Below are positions 17,625 through 25,659 of a DNA stretch of 64,000 nucleotides, in pieces. Positions within the stretch are counted from its first letter, which is position 1, and the number at the start of each line of letters is the position of its first letter. Source of the stretch: JAHWKI01 sp035513575 (GTDB taxonomy: Bacteria > Gemmatimonadota > Gemmatimonadetes > Longimicrobiales > RSA9); assembly GCA_035513575.1 (NCBI GenBank), contig DATKBW010000194.1, forward strand, positions 28,453 through 92,452. Direction: 5' to 3'. The notes beneath the pieces are model-generated. The model saw only the letters and a program-made list of their open reading frames with translations. It did not search any database and had not been told where the DNA came from. The position numbers were made by a program, and so were the translations under genes.

Positions 17625-18928
17625 TAGGACTCCAGCCCCAGATGCGTGATCTGCTCCTCGCCCATGATATGGCGGAGCGTGTTCTTGAGCTTCATGTGCT
17701 GGATGAACAGGTCGTGCTCCGGATCGAGCCCCGGGGCGGTCATGGGGCTCTTGAAGTAGAACGACAGCCATTCCTGGATCCCGGCGAGCCCGGCCCGGGC
17801 GGCCAGGTCGAGGAACAGCGCCAGGTCCAGCACGATGGGGGCGGCCAGGATCGAGTCGCGGCAGAGGAAGTCGATCTTGATCTGCATGGGGTAGCCCAGC
17901 CACCCGAATATGTCCAGGTTGTCCCACCCTTCCTTGTTGTCACCCCGCGGCGGGTAGTAGTTGATCCGGACCTTGTGGTAGATGTCGCCGTAGAGATCGG
18001 GGTACAGGTCGGGCTGGAGGATGTGCTGGAGCACGCCCAGCTTCGACTCCTCCTTGGTCTTGAACGACGCGGGGTCGTCCAGCACCTCGCCGTCGCGGTT
18101 CCCCAGGATGTTGGTGCTGAACCATCCGCTGAGCCCGATCATGCGCGCCTTCAGCCCCGGCGCGATGATCGTCTTGATCAGCGTCTGGCCGGTCTTGAAG
18201 TCCTTGCCGGCCACCGGCACGCCCCGCTCCGCGGCGAGCTCTGCCAGGGCGGGGAAATCCACGCTGAGGTTCGGCGCGCCGTTGGCATAGGGGATGCCCT
18301 CCTTCAGCGCGGCCCATGCGTAGAGCATGGACGGGGCGATGGCGTCATCGCCGGCGTCCATCGCCTTCTCGAACGCTTCGAGCGACCGGTGCGCCGGGCC
18401 GCGCTCCAGGAACACTTCCGTGGAGCCGCACCAGATCATCACGAGACGGTCGCAGCCGTTCTCCTCCCGGAACCGCCGGATGTCCTCGCGGAGCTGCTCG
18501 CCCAGCTCCCGCCGGCTCCCCTCCTTCACGTTCGTCCCGTCCAGCCGCTTGACGTACTGCCTGTCGAAGACGGCCGGCATGGGACGGACGGTCCGGAGGA
18601 AGTCGCCCACGCGCTCGATGTCCCGCTCGTCCAGGACCCGCGCGGCCCGGGCGCTGTCGTAGGCGTCATCCGGGATCGGGTCCCAGGCGCCGAACACGAG
18701 CTGGTCCAGCCCCGCCAGGGGAGCGAAGTCGCGGATCAGCGGGGCCCGGCCCTCGGTCCGCTCCCCCAGCCGGATCGTCTGCATCTGGGAGACGGAGCCG
18801 ATGGGCCGCGCGAGACCGCGGCGCACGGATTCGACGCCGGCGATGAAGGTGGTGGCCACCGCGCCGAGGCCCGGGAGCAGGACCCCCAGCTTCCCCTCGG
18901 CGGGACGGATATCAGTTGGTCTGTTCAA
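17621..18928 (-). CDS. ino1: Inositol-3-phosphate synthase
   Basis: This enzyme converts glucose 6-phosphate to 1L-myo-inositol 1-phosphate using NAD. The 435-residue sequence shows the Rossmann start KLGVLLPGLGAVATTFIAGV, then CGSTEVF, the catalytic GKDFKTGQTLIKT stretch and LSGWFSTNILGNRDGEVL. The C-terminal half includes KIDFLCRDSILAAPIVLDL. The only workable start is TTG at 18928, which overlaps the upstream CDP-alcohol gene by 17 bp. The pairing with that gene points to inositol phospholipid or related headgroup synthesis rather than osmolyte production. Confidence 0.94.
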   Translation of the reverse strand: MNRPTDIRPAEGKLGVLLPGLGAVATTFIAGVESVRRGLARPIGSVSQMQTIRLGERTEGRAPLIRDFAPLAGLDQLVFGAWDPIPDDAYDSARAARVLDERDIERVGDFLRTVRPMPAVFDRQYVKRLDGTNVKEGSRRELGEQLREDIRRFREENGCDRLVMIWCGSTEVFLERGPAHRSLEAFEKAMDAGDDAIAPSMLYAWAALKEGIPYANGAPNLSVDFPALAELAAERGVPVAGKDFKTGQTLIKTIIAPGLKARMIGLSGWFSTNILGNRDGEVLDDPASFKTKEESKLGVLQHILQPDLYPDLYGDIYHKVRINYYPPRGDNKEGWDNLDIFGWLGYPMQIKIDFLCRDSILAAPIVLDLALFLDLAARAGLAGIQEWLSFYFKSPMTAPGLDPEHDLFIQHMKLKNTLRHIMGEEQITHLGLESY

Positions 18929-19580
18929 CGGCTTCTTCGGTCGGTTCCGGAGCCGGCGCGTCCAGCGGGACGCCCCGGGCGTGCTGGTAGACCCACACGA
19001 TCCGCTGGAGGGCCGTGATGTTGGTGAGGAGGGCGAGGAGGGCGATCACCGCTTTCAGGACCAGCCCGTTCCACGCGGAGCCGAAGAAGAGCGCGGCGCT
19101 GCCGATGAGGACGACGCGCTCGGCCCGCGGCATGAGCCCGACCTTGCAGTCGAGCCCCAGGGCCTCCGCACGGGCCCGAGTATAGCTGACCAGGAGGGAC
19201 CCGGCCATGGCCAGCATGATGAGGTAGATCATGCCCACATCGCCGAGCTCGAGGCGGTAGTCGTTGTACAGCGACAGGAGCCCCAGATAGACGACGACCT
19301 CGCTGATCCGGTCGAGCGTCGAGTCGTAGAACGCGCCGAACTTGCTGCCCAGCCCCGTGAGCCGGGCCACCCGGCCATCGAGGATGTCGAAGAAGCCGCC
19401 GAGCAGGACGAGGAAGCCGGCCGCCTGCACCCTGTGCTGGTGGAACATCCACCCGGCCAGGACCGTGACGCCGAAGCCCATCGTCGTGAGGAGGTTGGGG
19501 TGGACCCGCCGGTCCGCGAGCCACCCGGTCAGCGGATCCAGGATCCGGTACACGCCACCCCTCAGCGACTCCAGCTGCAT
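18912..19580 (-). CDS. CDP-alcohol phosphatidyltransferase (likely inositol-phosphate lipid synthase)
   Basis: This 222-residue membrane enzyme transfers a phosphatidyl (CDP-activated) group to an alcohol. The full signature is present: DILDGRVAR followed by GSKFGAFYDSTLDR, giving D-x2-D-G-x2-A-R-x8-G-x3-D-x3-D. About six hydrophobic helices surround it. A conserved MPRAERV stretch in the second half resembles the basic pocket that binds inositol phosphate in actinobacterial PIP synthases. Together with the overlapping ino1 gene this suggests phosphatidylinositol-phosphate synthase. PgsA or archaetidyl-type activity cannot be excluded. Confidence 0.85.
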   Translation of the reverse strand: MQLESLRGGVYRILDPLTGWLADRRVHPNLLTTMGFGVTVLAGWMFHQHRVQAAGFLVLLGGFFDILDGRVARLTGLGSKFGAFYDSTLDRISEVVVYLGLLSLYNDYRLELGDVGMIYLIMLAMAGSLLVSYTRARAEALGLDCKVGLMPRAERVVLIGSAALFFGSAWNGLVLKAVIALLALLTNITALQRIVWVYQHARGVPLDAPAPEPTEEAVEQTN

Positions 19581-19588
19581 GCGGTCCG

Positions 19589-19951
19589 TCAGGAGGAGAG
19601 GATGATGCTGGACTTCGAGCCCGCTTCCATCCCGGCACCGATCCGCTCGTTCACCTGCTGCAACACGCGGTCGAAATTGGACTGCGCGGCCACCAGCGCC
19701 TGGTAGCGCGGGCCCTCCTGCAGCCTGGAGAACGTGTCCTCGTACGCCCGCCGGGACTCCTCGTCCGGCGTCTCCCCCTGCTGGAGCATCACCGTGAGGT
19801 CGCGCTCCAGCTCCGCCAGGCGGTTCACCAGCTCCACCGTCTCCCGGTCCTCGTTCAGGCGCTGGCGCGCCCGCTGGAGCTCCTTGTATTCCGCCGTCTG
19901 GCCGAGCAGCCGACCGACCTCCTTCGCCTTGTCCAGCATGCCGTCATCCAT
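19589..19951 (-). CDS. YlbF/YmcA family protein
   Basis: This is a 120-residue all-helical protein of the YlbF/YmcA (Com_YlbF) family. In Bacillus these proteins, complexed with YaaT, modulate RNase Y and development; in other phyla the role is unknown. The pattern AKEVGRLLGQTAEYKELQRA, NRLAELERDLTVMLQQGE and RYQALVAAQSNFDRVLQQVN is typical. The ATG at 19951 has a strong GGGGGTG site and lies one base after the prmC stop. A longer start at 19978 would overlap prmC and lacks support. Confidence 0.82.
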   Translation of the reverse strand: MDDGMLDKAKEVGRLLGQTAEYKELQRARQRLNEDRETVELVNRLAELERDLTVMLQQGETPDEESRRAYEDTFSRLQEGPRYQALVAAQSNFDRVLQQVNERIGAGMEAGSKSSIILSS

Positions 19952-19952
19952 G

Positions 19953-20840
19953 TCACCCCCTGTCAGCGCTGCCGTCACGCGCCGCCAGCACCACCCGCTC
20001 GCGACCCGTCAGGTCCTTTACGATGCGCGGCGATCCGAAGGGGGCGCCCTCGAGCCACCCCGCCACGGTCGCCGCCTGCCCGAGCCCGACCTCCACTGCA
20101 AGGAGTCCGCCTCCCTCCAGCCGGCCCGCCGCCCCCTCCACGAGCCCCCTCAGGACCGCGTAGCCGTCCGCTCCGCCGTACAGCGCGCCGGCCGGCTCGT
20201 GCCCCGCCACCTCCGGCGCGAGCGTCGCCGCATCCGACTCGGCCACGTAGGGCGGATTCGACACGATAACGTCGAAACGCTCTCCCTCGCCAACCGGCGC
20301 CCAGAGCGACCCCTCGCGGAGCTCGAGGCGGCCGACCACCCCCGCCCGCTCGCCGTTCAGGCGGGCCACCTCGAGGGCATCCGGCGAGAGGTCCGTGGCG
20401 ACCACCCGCTCGAACGGCCCCTCCGCCAGGAGGCTCAGGGCGATGGCCCCCGACCCGGTGCCCAGGTCCAGGGCGTGGAGCGCGGAACGCCCCGCGGCCC
20501 ACTCCAGGACCGCGCCGACCAGGACCTCGGTTTCCGGCCGCGGGATCAGCACGCGGGCGTCCACCACGAGGTCGAGCGCGCGAAAGCCGGCGGTGCCCGT
20601 GATGTATTGCAGCGGCTCCCGGCGCGCCCGCCGCCGCACGGTCTCGCGGTAGGCGGCCACTTCCCCGGGGGTGAGCGGGCGCTCGAACTGGAGATAGAGG
20701 TCGAGCCGGCGCACGCCCAGGACGTGGGCGAGGAGCAGCTCGGCGTCGAGACGTGGGTCCTCGACGCCCCGGGCGGCGAGGTGCTCCGCGGCGAGGCGAG
20801 TGAGGTCCAGGGGGCCGGGGGGCGCCGCCGGGCCCGTCAC
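19953..20840 (-). CDS. prmC: Peptide chain release factor N5-glutamine methyltransferase PrmC
   Basis: PrmC (HemK) methylates the glutamine of the GGQ motif in release factors 1 and 2. The 295-residue protein has the helical N-terminal substrate domain (LAAEHLAARGVEDPRLDAEL), YITGTAGFRALDLVVDARVL, a SAM-binding LDLGTGSGAIALSLL and the catalytic SNPPYVAES. It is encoded directly after its substrate gene prfA, with a 4-bp GTGA overlap at the GTG start (20840). This pairing is common and secures the assignment. Confidence 0.96.
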   Translation of the reverse strand: MTGPAAPPGPLDLTRLAAEHLAARGVEDPRLDAELLLAHVLGVRRLDLYLQFERPLTPGEVAAYRETVRRRARREPLQYITGTAGFRALDLVVDARVLIPRPETEVLVGAVLEWAAGRSALHALDLGTGSGAIALSLLAEGPFERVVATDLSPDALEVARLNGERAGVVGRLELREGSLWAPVGEGERFDVIVSNPPYVAESDAATLAPEVAGHEPAGALYGGADGYAVLRGLVEGAAGRLEGGGLLAVEVGLGQAATVAGWLEGAPFGSPRIVKDLTGRERVVLAARDGSADRG

Positions 20841-21916
20841 GACGACGCGCTCGCCTCCAGCCGCTCCTCCTCGCGGGCGCCCCGGAGGGCGTCCACGAGG
20901 TCCGCCAGGTCGCCATCCAGGACGTCCTGGAGCTTGTGGAGCGTCAGGTTGATGCGATGGTCGGTGACCCGGCCCTGGGGGAAGTTGTAGGTGCGGATCT
21001 TCGCCGAGCGGTCGCCGGTCCCGACCTGGAGCTTGCGCGCCCGCGCCCGCTCCGCCTCCTGGGCCGCGATCTTCGCGTCCAGCAGACGGCTCCGCAGCAC
21101 CTTCATGGCTTTCACCTTGTTCTTCAGCTGCGACTTCTCGTCCTGGCAGCTCACGACCACGCCGGTGGGGATGTGGGTGATCCGCACGGCCGAGTCCGTC
21201 GTGTTCACCGACTGCCCGCCCGGACCGGACGAGCGGAACACGTCGATGCGGAGGTCCTCTTCCCGGATGTCGATGTCCACCTCCTCGGCTTCCGGGAGCA
21301 CCGCGACGGTGGCCGCGGACGTATGGATCCGGCCCTGGCTCTCCGTGGCGGGGACCCGCTGCACCCGGTGCACCCCCGACTCGTGGCGCAGGTCCCCGTA
21401 CGCGTCCTTCCCCCGCACGATGAAGCTCGCCTCCCGGTACCCACCACGCTCCCCCTCGGAGGCGGACACCATCTCCGTCCGCCACCCCCGGTCCTCCGCG
21501 TAGCGGACGTACATCCGCACCAGGTCCCCGGCGAACAGCGCCGCCTCGTCGCCCCCGGTCCCGGCCCGCACTTCCACCACCGCCGCGCGGTCCGACAGCG
21601 GGTCCTTCGGCACCAGGAGCCGCGTCGCACGGTCCACCAGCAGCGATTCCCGCTCCCCCAGCTCCTCCACTTCCGCCTCCGCCAGCTCCGCCAGCTCCGG
21701 GTCCTCCGCCGAGACCGCCATCTCCCGGGCCTGCCCCAGCTGCTCCCGCACGCGCAATAGCTCCGCGGCCACCTCCGCCAGCTCGCTCACCTCCGCGTGC
21801 TCCTGCGCCACCGCGCGCAGCCGCTTCGGGTCGTTCAGCACCGCCGGCTCCGCGAGCTGCCGCGTCAGCTCCTCGTACCGCTCGATCGCCTGCTCCAGCC
21901 GCGTATCAACTGTCAT
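20837..21916 (-). CDS. prfA: Peptide chain release factor 1
   Basis: RF1 terminates translation at UAA and UAG. The 359-residue sequence has the codon-recognition tripeptide PAT in HRVQRVPATESQGRIHTSA, which marks RF1 rather than RF2. It also has the peptidyl-hydrolysis motif GPGGQSVNTTDSAVR. The glutamine of GGQ is the expected target of the adjacent PrmC. Translation starts at ATG 21916, only 12 bp from a hairpin that closes the rpmE transcript. No ribosome-binding site of normal strength is visible, so read-through or a weak local signal may set its level. Confidence 0.96.
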   Translation of the reverse strand: MTVDTRLEQAIERYEELTRQLAEPAVLNDPKRLRAVAQEHAEVSELAEVAAELLRVREQLGQAREMAVSAEDPELAELAEAEVEELGERESLLVDRATRLLVPKDPLSDRAAVVEVRAGTGGDEAALFAGDLVRMYVRYAEDRGWRTEMVSASEGERGGYREASFIVRGKDAYGDLRHESGVHRVQRVPATESQGRIHTSAATVAVLPEAEEVDIDIREEDLRIDVFRSSGPGGQSVNTTDSAVRITHIPTGVVVSCQDEKSQLKNKVKAMKVLRSRLLDAKIAAQEAERARARKLQVGTGDRSAKIRTYNFPQGRVTDHRINLTLHKLQDVLDGDLADLVDALRGAREEERLEASASS

Positions 21917-21927
21917 TCACGCATGCG

Positions 21928-21953
21928 AAAAGAGCCGGGACTCGCCCGGCTCT
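21928..21953 (-). terminator. Rho-independent terminator after rpmE
   Basis: Read on the minus strand, a perfect 9-bp stem AGAGCCGGG/CCCGGCTCT with a 5-base loop is followed directly by a short T run (TTTTCGC). It lies between the rpmE stop and the prfA start and closes the long aroQ-to-rpmE run. It may leak into prfA, because no strong prfA promoter is visible. Confidence 0.75.
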
Positions 21954-21981
21954 CCCCCTCCTGATCCCCGGTCCGGACGCC

Positions 21982-22293
21982 TCAGGCCTCCGCCCCGCCC
22001 GTCGGCTCCGCGGCCGTGGTCGCCTCCGCCGCCTCCGGCTCCTCCGCCTCGCCAGGCGACTCCGCCGGCACCCCCGCCGATGGGCTCGCTTCCCCGCCCT
22101 TCCCCCACTTCCGACGGAACCGCTCCACGCGACCCGCCGTGTCCATCAGCCGCTGCTTCCCCGTGAAATAGGGGTGGCATACCGAGCAGACTTCCACGTG
22201 GATGTCGTCCTTCGTGCTCCGCGTCAGAAACGAGTTCCCGCAGGCGCAGTGCACCGTCGCCTGCATGTACTCGGGATGGATCTCCGGCTTCAT
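21982..22293 (-). CDS. rpmE: 50S ribosomal protein L31 with acidic C-terminal tail
   Basis: L31 sits at the bridge between ribosomal subunits. This is the zinc-binding (C+) type: C16, C18, C36 and C39 are all present in HCACGNSF and VEVCSVCHPYFTGKQ. The normal domain ends near residue 65. Beyond it runs a ~37-residue tail rich in Ala, Glu, Pro and Thr that most L31 proteins lack. The ATG at 22293 has an AGGGG site and overlaps the lnt stop as ATGA. The gene also has its own promoter inside lnt (22329-22357) and its own terminator. Confidence 0.95.
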   Translation of the reverse strand: MKPEIHPEYMQATVHCACGNSFLTRSTKDDIHVEVCSVCHPYFTGKQRLMDTAGRVERFRRKWGKGGEASPSAGVPAESPGEAEEPEAAEATTAAEPTGGAEA

Positions 22294-23963
22294 GCGCAAC
22301 CCCTGGTTCGATTCCGTGCCAGCCGAAGAATATACCCGCGCGGGTTCCCGGGATCAACCTCCCGGGAGTGCCGCCAGGGGGGGCGTCGACGCGGGTGCGG
22401 GACCGTCGATCGGCGGGCCCGCCACACCGCCGTCAGGACCATCAGGGCGGCGGCGAGGGCGGCGAGAGAGGCCAGCCAGTCGCCCCAGCGGACGAAGAGG
22501 GGGACGGCCGAGGTCGTCAGCACGGGCTCCACGGCCACGCCCTCCCGGAACAGCGGGATCCGCCCGTACGTGCGGCCCAGCGGGTCGATGAAGAGGGAGA
22601 AGCCGGTACTGGCGGCGCGGGCCACGCCGGTCCTGGTCTCGATGGCGCGGAGCACCAGGTGAGCGGGGTGCTGCCAGAGGGCGGAGGTGCGGCCGTACCA
22701 GGCGTCGCGGCCGTACCAGCCGTCGTTGGTGATGTTGACCAGGAAGTCGGCGCGGTCGCGGCGGTAGGCGCGGGCGAGGGCGCCGAACGCGGACTCGTAG
22801 CAGATGAGCACGCCGAAGCGGCTCCCCGCCCCGGTCCGCATCACGGGTGCGGCCGCGCCCGCTCCGAGGGCGCCGTAGTAGAGCGTCCCGCCGACGAAGC
22901 GGTGCATGGGCGCCGGAGGGAGGAAGGGTACCCGCTCGATGAAGGGGACCAGGAGTCGCTTGTCGTAGCGTGGGCCGGCGAGGCCGCGCGGGCCGACGAG
23001 GAAGGCGGAGTTGAAGGCGACCAGGCGCGCGCCGGCCGGCTCCAGTCCGTACGATCCCAGGAGGACGGGCGCCGCGGCGCGGCGGCTCAGCGCGGCGACG
23101 GAGTCCACGAGGGAACGGTCCAGCGCGAGGGCGGCGGGGAGTGCGACCTCCGGCCACACCACCAGGTCGATGGCACGCCCGGGGAGCGCGGCGGTGAGCC
23201 GGGCGAGGGTGGCAAGGGAGGAGTCCAGCGCGGCCGTGCGGTCCCGCCTCAGGTCGTCCGGGATGTTCGGCTGCACCACGGCCACCAGCGCGGCGGTCCG
23301 GAGCTCCAGCGAGGCGGCGCGGGCCACGCCGTACACCACCGGGACGAGGACGAGGGCGAGCGTGCCGGCCGGGGCGAGCCGGCAGGGTCGTCCCGCGCGC
23401 GCCCGCAGGACGAGGACGGCGACCGCGCCGTTCACGGCGGCGAGCCAGAAGCTGAGGCCGCGCACGCCGGCGAGGTCGGCGGCGCCGGCGAGGCGCGGGA
23501 AGGGAGCGAGGGAGGTGCCGAGTGCGAGCCAGGGGAACGCCAGCGGCCCCGCGGCGGCGTGCGCCCACTCGAGGCCGGTCCAGAGGACGGCGGCCAGGAG
23601 CGGGAGGGGGATGGTCAGGTGCTGGCGAACGTGATGGACGGCCCAGCCGAACAGGCCGAGGGTGGCGGCGAGGAGGAGGACCGTGAGGAGGTAGGCGGGG
23701 ACCGCGAGGGCGGAGCGGTCGCCGAGGGCGACGAGGATCCAGGTGAGCCGCAGGCCGTAGAAGACGGCGCCCGTGGCGAGCGCGCCCCTGGTGGCGCTCC
23801 AGCGGCCGGCGGCGCCGGCCGGCCGTTCGGCGATGAAGACCAGGAGCGGAGCGAGCGCGACGAAGGACGGGAGGAGAAAGGCCGCCGGAGCGAAAGCCAG
23901 CGCCAGGAGCGCGCCCGCGAGGACGGGCAGCGCCCGTTCCCCCCGCGGGGGGGCGAGGGTCAA
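22290..23963 (-). CDS. lnt: Apolipoprotein N-acyltransferase Lnt
   Basis: Lnt adds the third acyl chain to lipoproteins in the inner membrane, so that Lol can sort them. The 557-residue protein has about six N-terminal transmembrane helices, then a periplasmic nitrilase domain with the catalytic triad E272 (VVWPEVALP), K335 (RYDKRLLVPF) and C388 (GVLICYESAF). A final helix (LASLAALAAALMVLTAVW) follows. A strongly basic ~35-residue tail, encoded by the rpmE promoter region, extends beyond it. The start is TTG 23963, which overlaps the upstream stop as TTGA. Lnt fits the lipoproteins seen here (Pal, LolA, SpoIID, CpoB). Confidence 0.95.
   Translation of the reverse strand: MTLAPPRGERALPVLAGALLALAFAPAAFLLPSFVALAPLLVFIAERPAGAAGRWSATRGALATGAVFYGLRLTWILVALGDRSALAVPAYLLTVLLLAATLGLFGWAVHHVRQHLTIPLPLLAAVLWTGLEWAHAAAGPLAFPWLALGTSLAPFPRLAGAADLAGVRGLSFWLAAVNGAVAVLVLRARAGRPCRLAPAGTLALVLVPVVYGVARAASLELRTAALVAVVQPNIPDDLRRDRTAALDSSLATLARLTAALPGRAIDLVVWPEVALPAALALDRSLVDSVAALSRRAAAPVLLGSYGLEPAGARLVAFNSAFLVGPRGLAGPRYDKRLLVPFIERVPFLPPAPMHRFVGGTLYYGALGAGAAAPVMRTGAGSRFGVLICYESAFGALARAYRRDRADFLVNITNDGWYGRDAWYGRTSALWQHPAHLVLRAIETRTGVARAASTGFSLFIDPLGRTYGRIPLFREGVAVEPVLTTSAVPLFVRWGDWLASLAALAAALMVLTAVWRARRSTVPHPRRRPPWRHSREVDPGNPRGYILRLARNRTRGCA
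22329..22357 (-). promoter_or_regulatory. Internal promoter of rpmE, inside the 3' end of lnt
   Basis: On the minus strand TTGATC (22357-22352) and TATATT (22334-22329) are separated by exactly 17 bp. Both boxes match the sigma-70 consensus well. Transcription would begin near 22322 and leave a ~29-base leader before rpmE. The DNA also codes for the last residues of Lnt. The palindrome CCCGCGCGGG lies in the spacer and could be a regulatory site. Confidence 0.7.
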
Positions 23964-24970
23964 AGACGGACTTCCCTGCCCTTCTCCGCGGATTCGTAGA
24001 CGGCCGAGACGATGCGCATGAGCTGGACCTGCTCGCGCGGCGCCGGCTGGTGCGTTCCGCCGGTGGCGGCGGCCACGAACTGGCGGAGCTGCTCGCGGTA
24101 GGAGGCGGTGTAGGCGTTCTCGCGCCCCTGCGGGATCTGGGGCGTGAAATCGAGCAAGGCGTGCTCGACCTCCTTGTAGACCTTCAGCGGCTGTAGCGAT
24201 GCGGAGCCGGCGGTGCCCAGGACGCGCACCGCGTGGAGGTCGCGCTCGCCGAACAGGCTCCAGGTGACCTCGACGCTGACGGTGCCGCCGTTGGCCAGGC
24301 GGAGCAGGACGGAAGCGGCATCCTCGACCTCCATGTTCTCGCCGGGGTGCACGTGAGCGCACACGCGGTCCACCTGGGGATAGTCCACCATCCAGAGGCA
24401 GAGATCCAGCACCTGGACGCCGAGGTCCATGAAGGCGCCGCCGCCGGCGGTGCGCCTTTGGTGCCGCCACGTCAGCCGCTTCGGCCGCACCTTCCGGTTG
24501 TACCACGCGCCCTTGATGGAGAAGATGTCGCCCAGCTCGCCGTTGGCGGCGAACCCCTTCACGCCGAGTGCGTCCGGACGGTACCGGTTGTTGAGGGCGA
24601 CCATCAGGACGCGGCCGGCCTTCTCGGCGGTCCGGATGACGGACTCCGCGCCGCCGGAGTCCATGGCCAGCGGGCGCTCCACGAGGACGTGCTTCCCCCC
24701 TTCCAGCGCCGCGACCGACTGCCGCTCGTGGAGGTGGCTCGGCGAGCAGATGATCACCGCGTCCACCTCCCCGGACGCGAACACTTCCTCGTCCTCCTGG
24801 AAGACCCGCTTGATGTCCATGCGGGCGGCGATCGCTTTCGCCTTCGAATAATCACGGTCGCACACCGCCACCACCCGCGCCCCCGGGAGATTCGACAGCA
24901 CGGGCAGGTGGATGATCTGCGCGATGGCCCCCGTCCCGATCACCGCGATGCGCAGCTCGCCGCCGGTCAC
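23960..24970 (-). CDS. Gfo/Idh/MocA family oxidoreductase
   Basis: This is a 336-residue NAD(P)-dependent dehydrogenase of the glucose-fructose oxidoreductase family. It has the N-terminal Rossmann motif IAVIGTGAIAQIIHLPVL, the loop VIICSPSHLHERQSVAALEG and GKHVLVERPLAMD, in which the usual EKP is replaced by ERP. The C-terminal alpha/beta domain contains GGGAFMDLGVQVLDLCLWMV, the usual position of the active-site Asp/His pair. Family members oxidise sugars or inositols. The substrate is unknown here. Translation starts at GTG 24970 and overlaps its neighbour as GTGA. Confidence 0.88.
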   Translation of the reverse strand: MTGGELRIAVIGTGAIAQIIHLPVLSNLPGARVVAVCDRDYSKAKAIAARMDIKRVFQEDEEVFASGEVDAVIICSPSHLHERQSVAALEGGKHVLVERPLAMDSGGAESVIRTAEKAGRVLMVALNNRYRPDALGVKGFAANGELGDIFSIKGAWYNRKVRPKRLTWRHQRRTAGGGAFMDLGVQVLDLCLWMVDYPQVDRVCAHVHPGENMEVEDAASVLLRLANGGTVSVEVTWSLFGERDLHAVRVLGTAGSASLQPLKVYKEVEHALLDFTPQIPQGRENAYTASYREQLRQFVAAATGGTHQPAPREQVQLMRIVSAVYESAEKGREVRL

Positions 24971-25659
24971 CGATCCTCCCCGCGCAACGGCGGCGGAGCC
25001 ACGACGGCCCCCAGGGCGCCCTCGTCCGGATAGAACATGATCTGGAGCCCTCCCCTGGCCGTCAGGTACTGGATGCTGTTGAGCGCCGTGTAGCGACCTT
25101 CCGCGTAGAACCGGAACCTGTGGATGGGCTCGAACTCGAGCCCGGCCAGCGCGTTCACGCCGGCCGTGATGGAGTCGAGCAGGTCCTCGACGAAGGTGTC
25201 GTCCACCGCGCTACCCTGGCCGTTGAGGGCGTGGAGCCCGCCGCCCACGCCGATGAACGTGAGCACGCGCAGCGGAGTGTTCCAGACGAAGATCCCGTCG
25301 ATGGAGAGGCTCAGGTCGCTCCACTGGATGGGCTCGAGGTCGGAGCCCCGGATGAAGACGGTGCCGGCCTGCTGGTTCATCCGTTCGGCCAGCCGGTCCA
25401 GCTCCGCGCGGGTGAACTCGGAAGACCAGTAGGTGAGGGTTGGCACGATCCGGACGCCGGGCCCGAGATAGCCGAGGTCGAGGCGCACGCCGTACTGGTG
25501 GGTGTCGCGGATCTTGTTCGCCCAGAGATAGCCCGCGTCCAGCCCGACGCCGCGGAAGGCCAGGTTCTCGTAGTCGTAATCGGCGAGCGACTGTGCGGCG
25601 CCCGGCGTCGCGGCGGCGAGGAGGGAGGCGGCCAGGAGGGCGCGTCGCATGCCGCTCAC
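24967..25659 (-). CDS. Predicted outer-membrane beta-barrel protein
   Basis: This is a secreted protein of about 230 residues with a signal peptide (MRRALLAASLLAAATPGAAQ) and alternating aromatic/polar strands such as YGVRLDLGYLGPGVRIVPTL and RFRFYAEGRYTALNSIQYL. The strand pattern suggests a small eight-stranded barrel, and the last residues are not the typical terminal Phe. No specific family was recognised. The GTG at 25659 overlaps the SpoIID gene as GTGA; an ATG at 25650 would leave the signal peptide intact. It lies between envelope genes, which fits an outer-membrane role. Confidence 0.7.
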   Translation of the reverse strand: MSGMRRALLAASLLAAATPGAAQSLADYDYENLAFRGVGLDAGYLWANKIRDTHQYGVRLDLGYLGPGVRIVPTLTYWSSEFTRAELDRLAERMNQQAGTVFIRGSDLEPIQWSDLSLSIDGIFVWNTPLRVLTFIGVGGGLHALNGQGSAVDDTFVEDLLDSITAGVNALAGLEFEPIHRFRFYAEGRYTALNSIQYLTARGGLQIMFYPDEGALGAVVAPPPLRGEDR

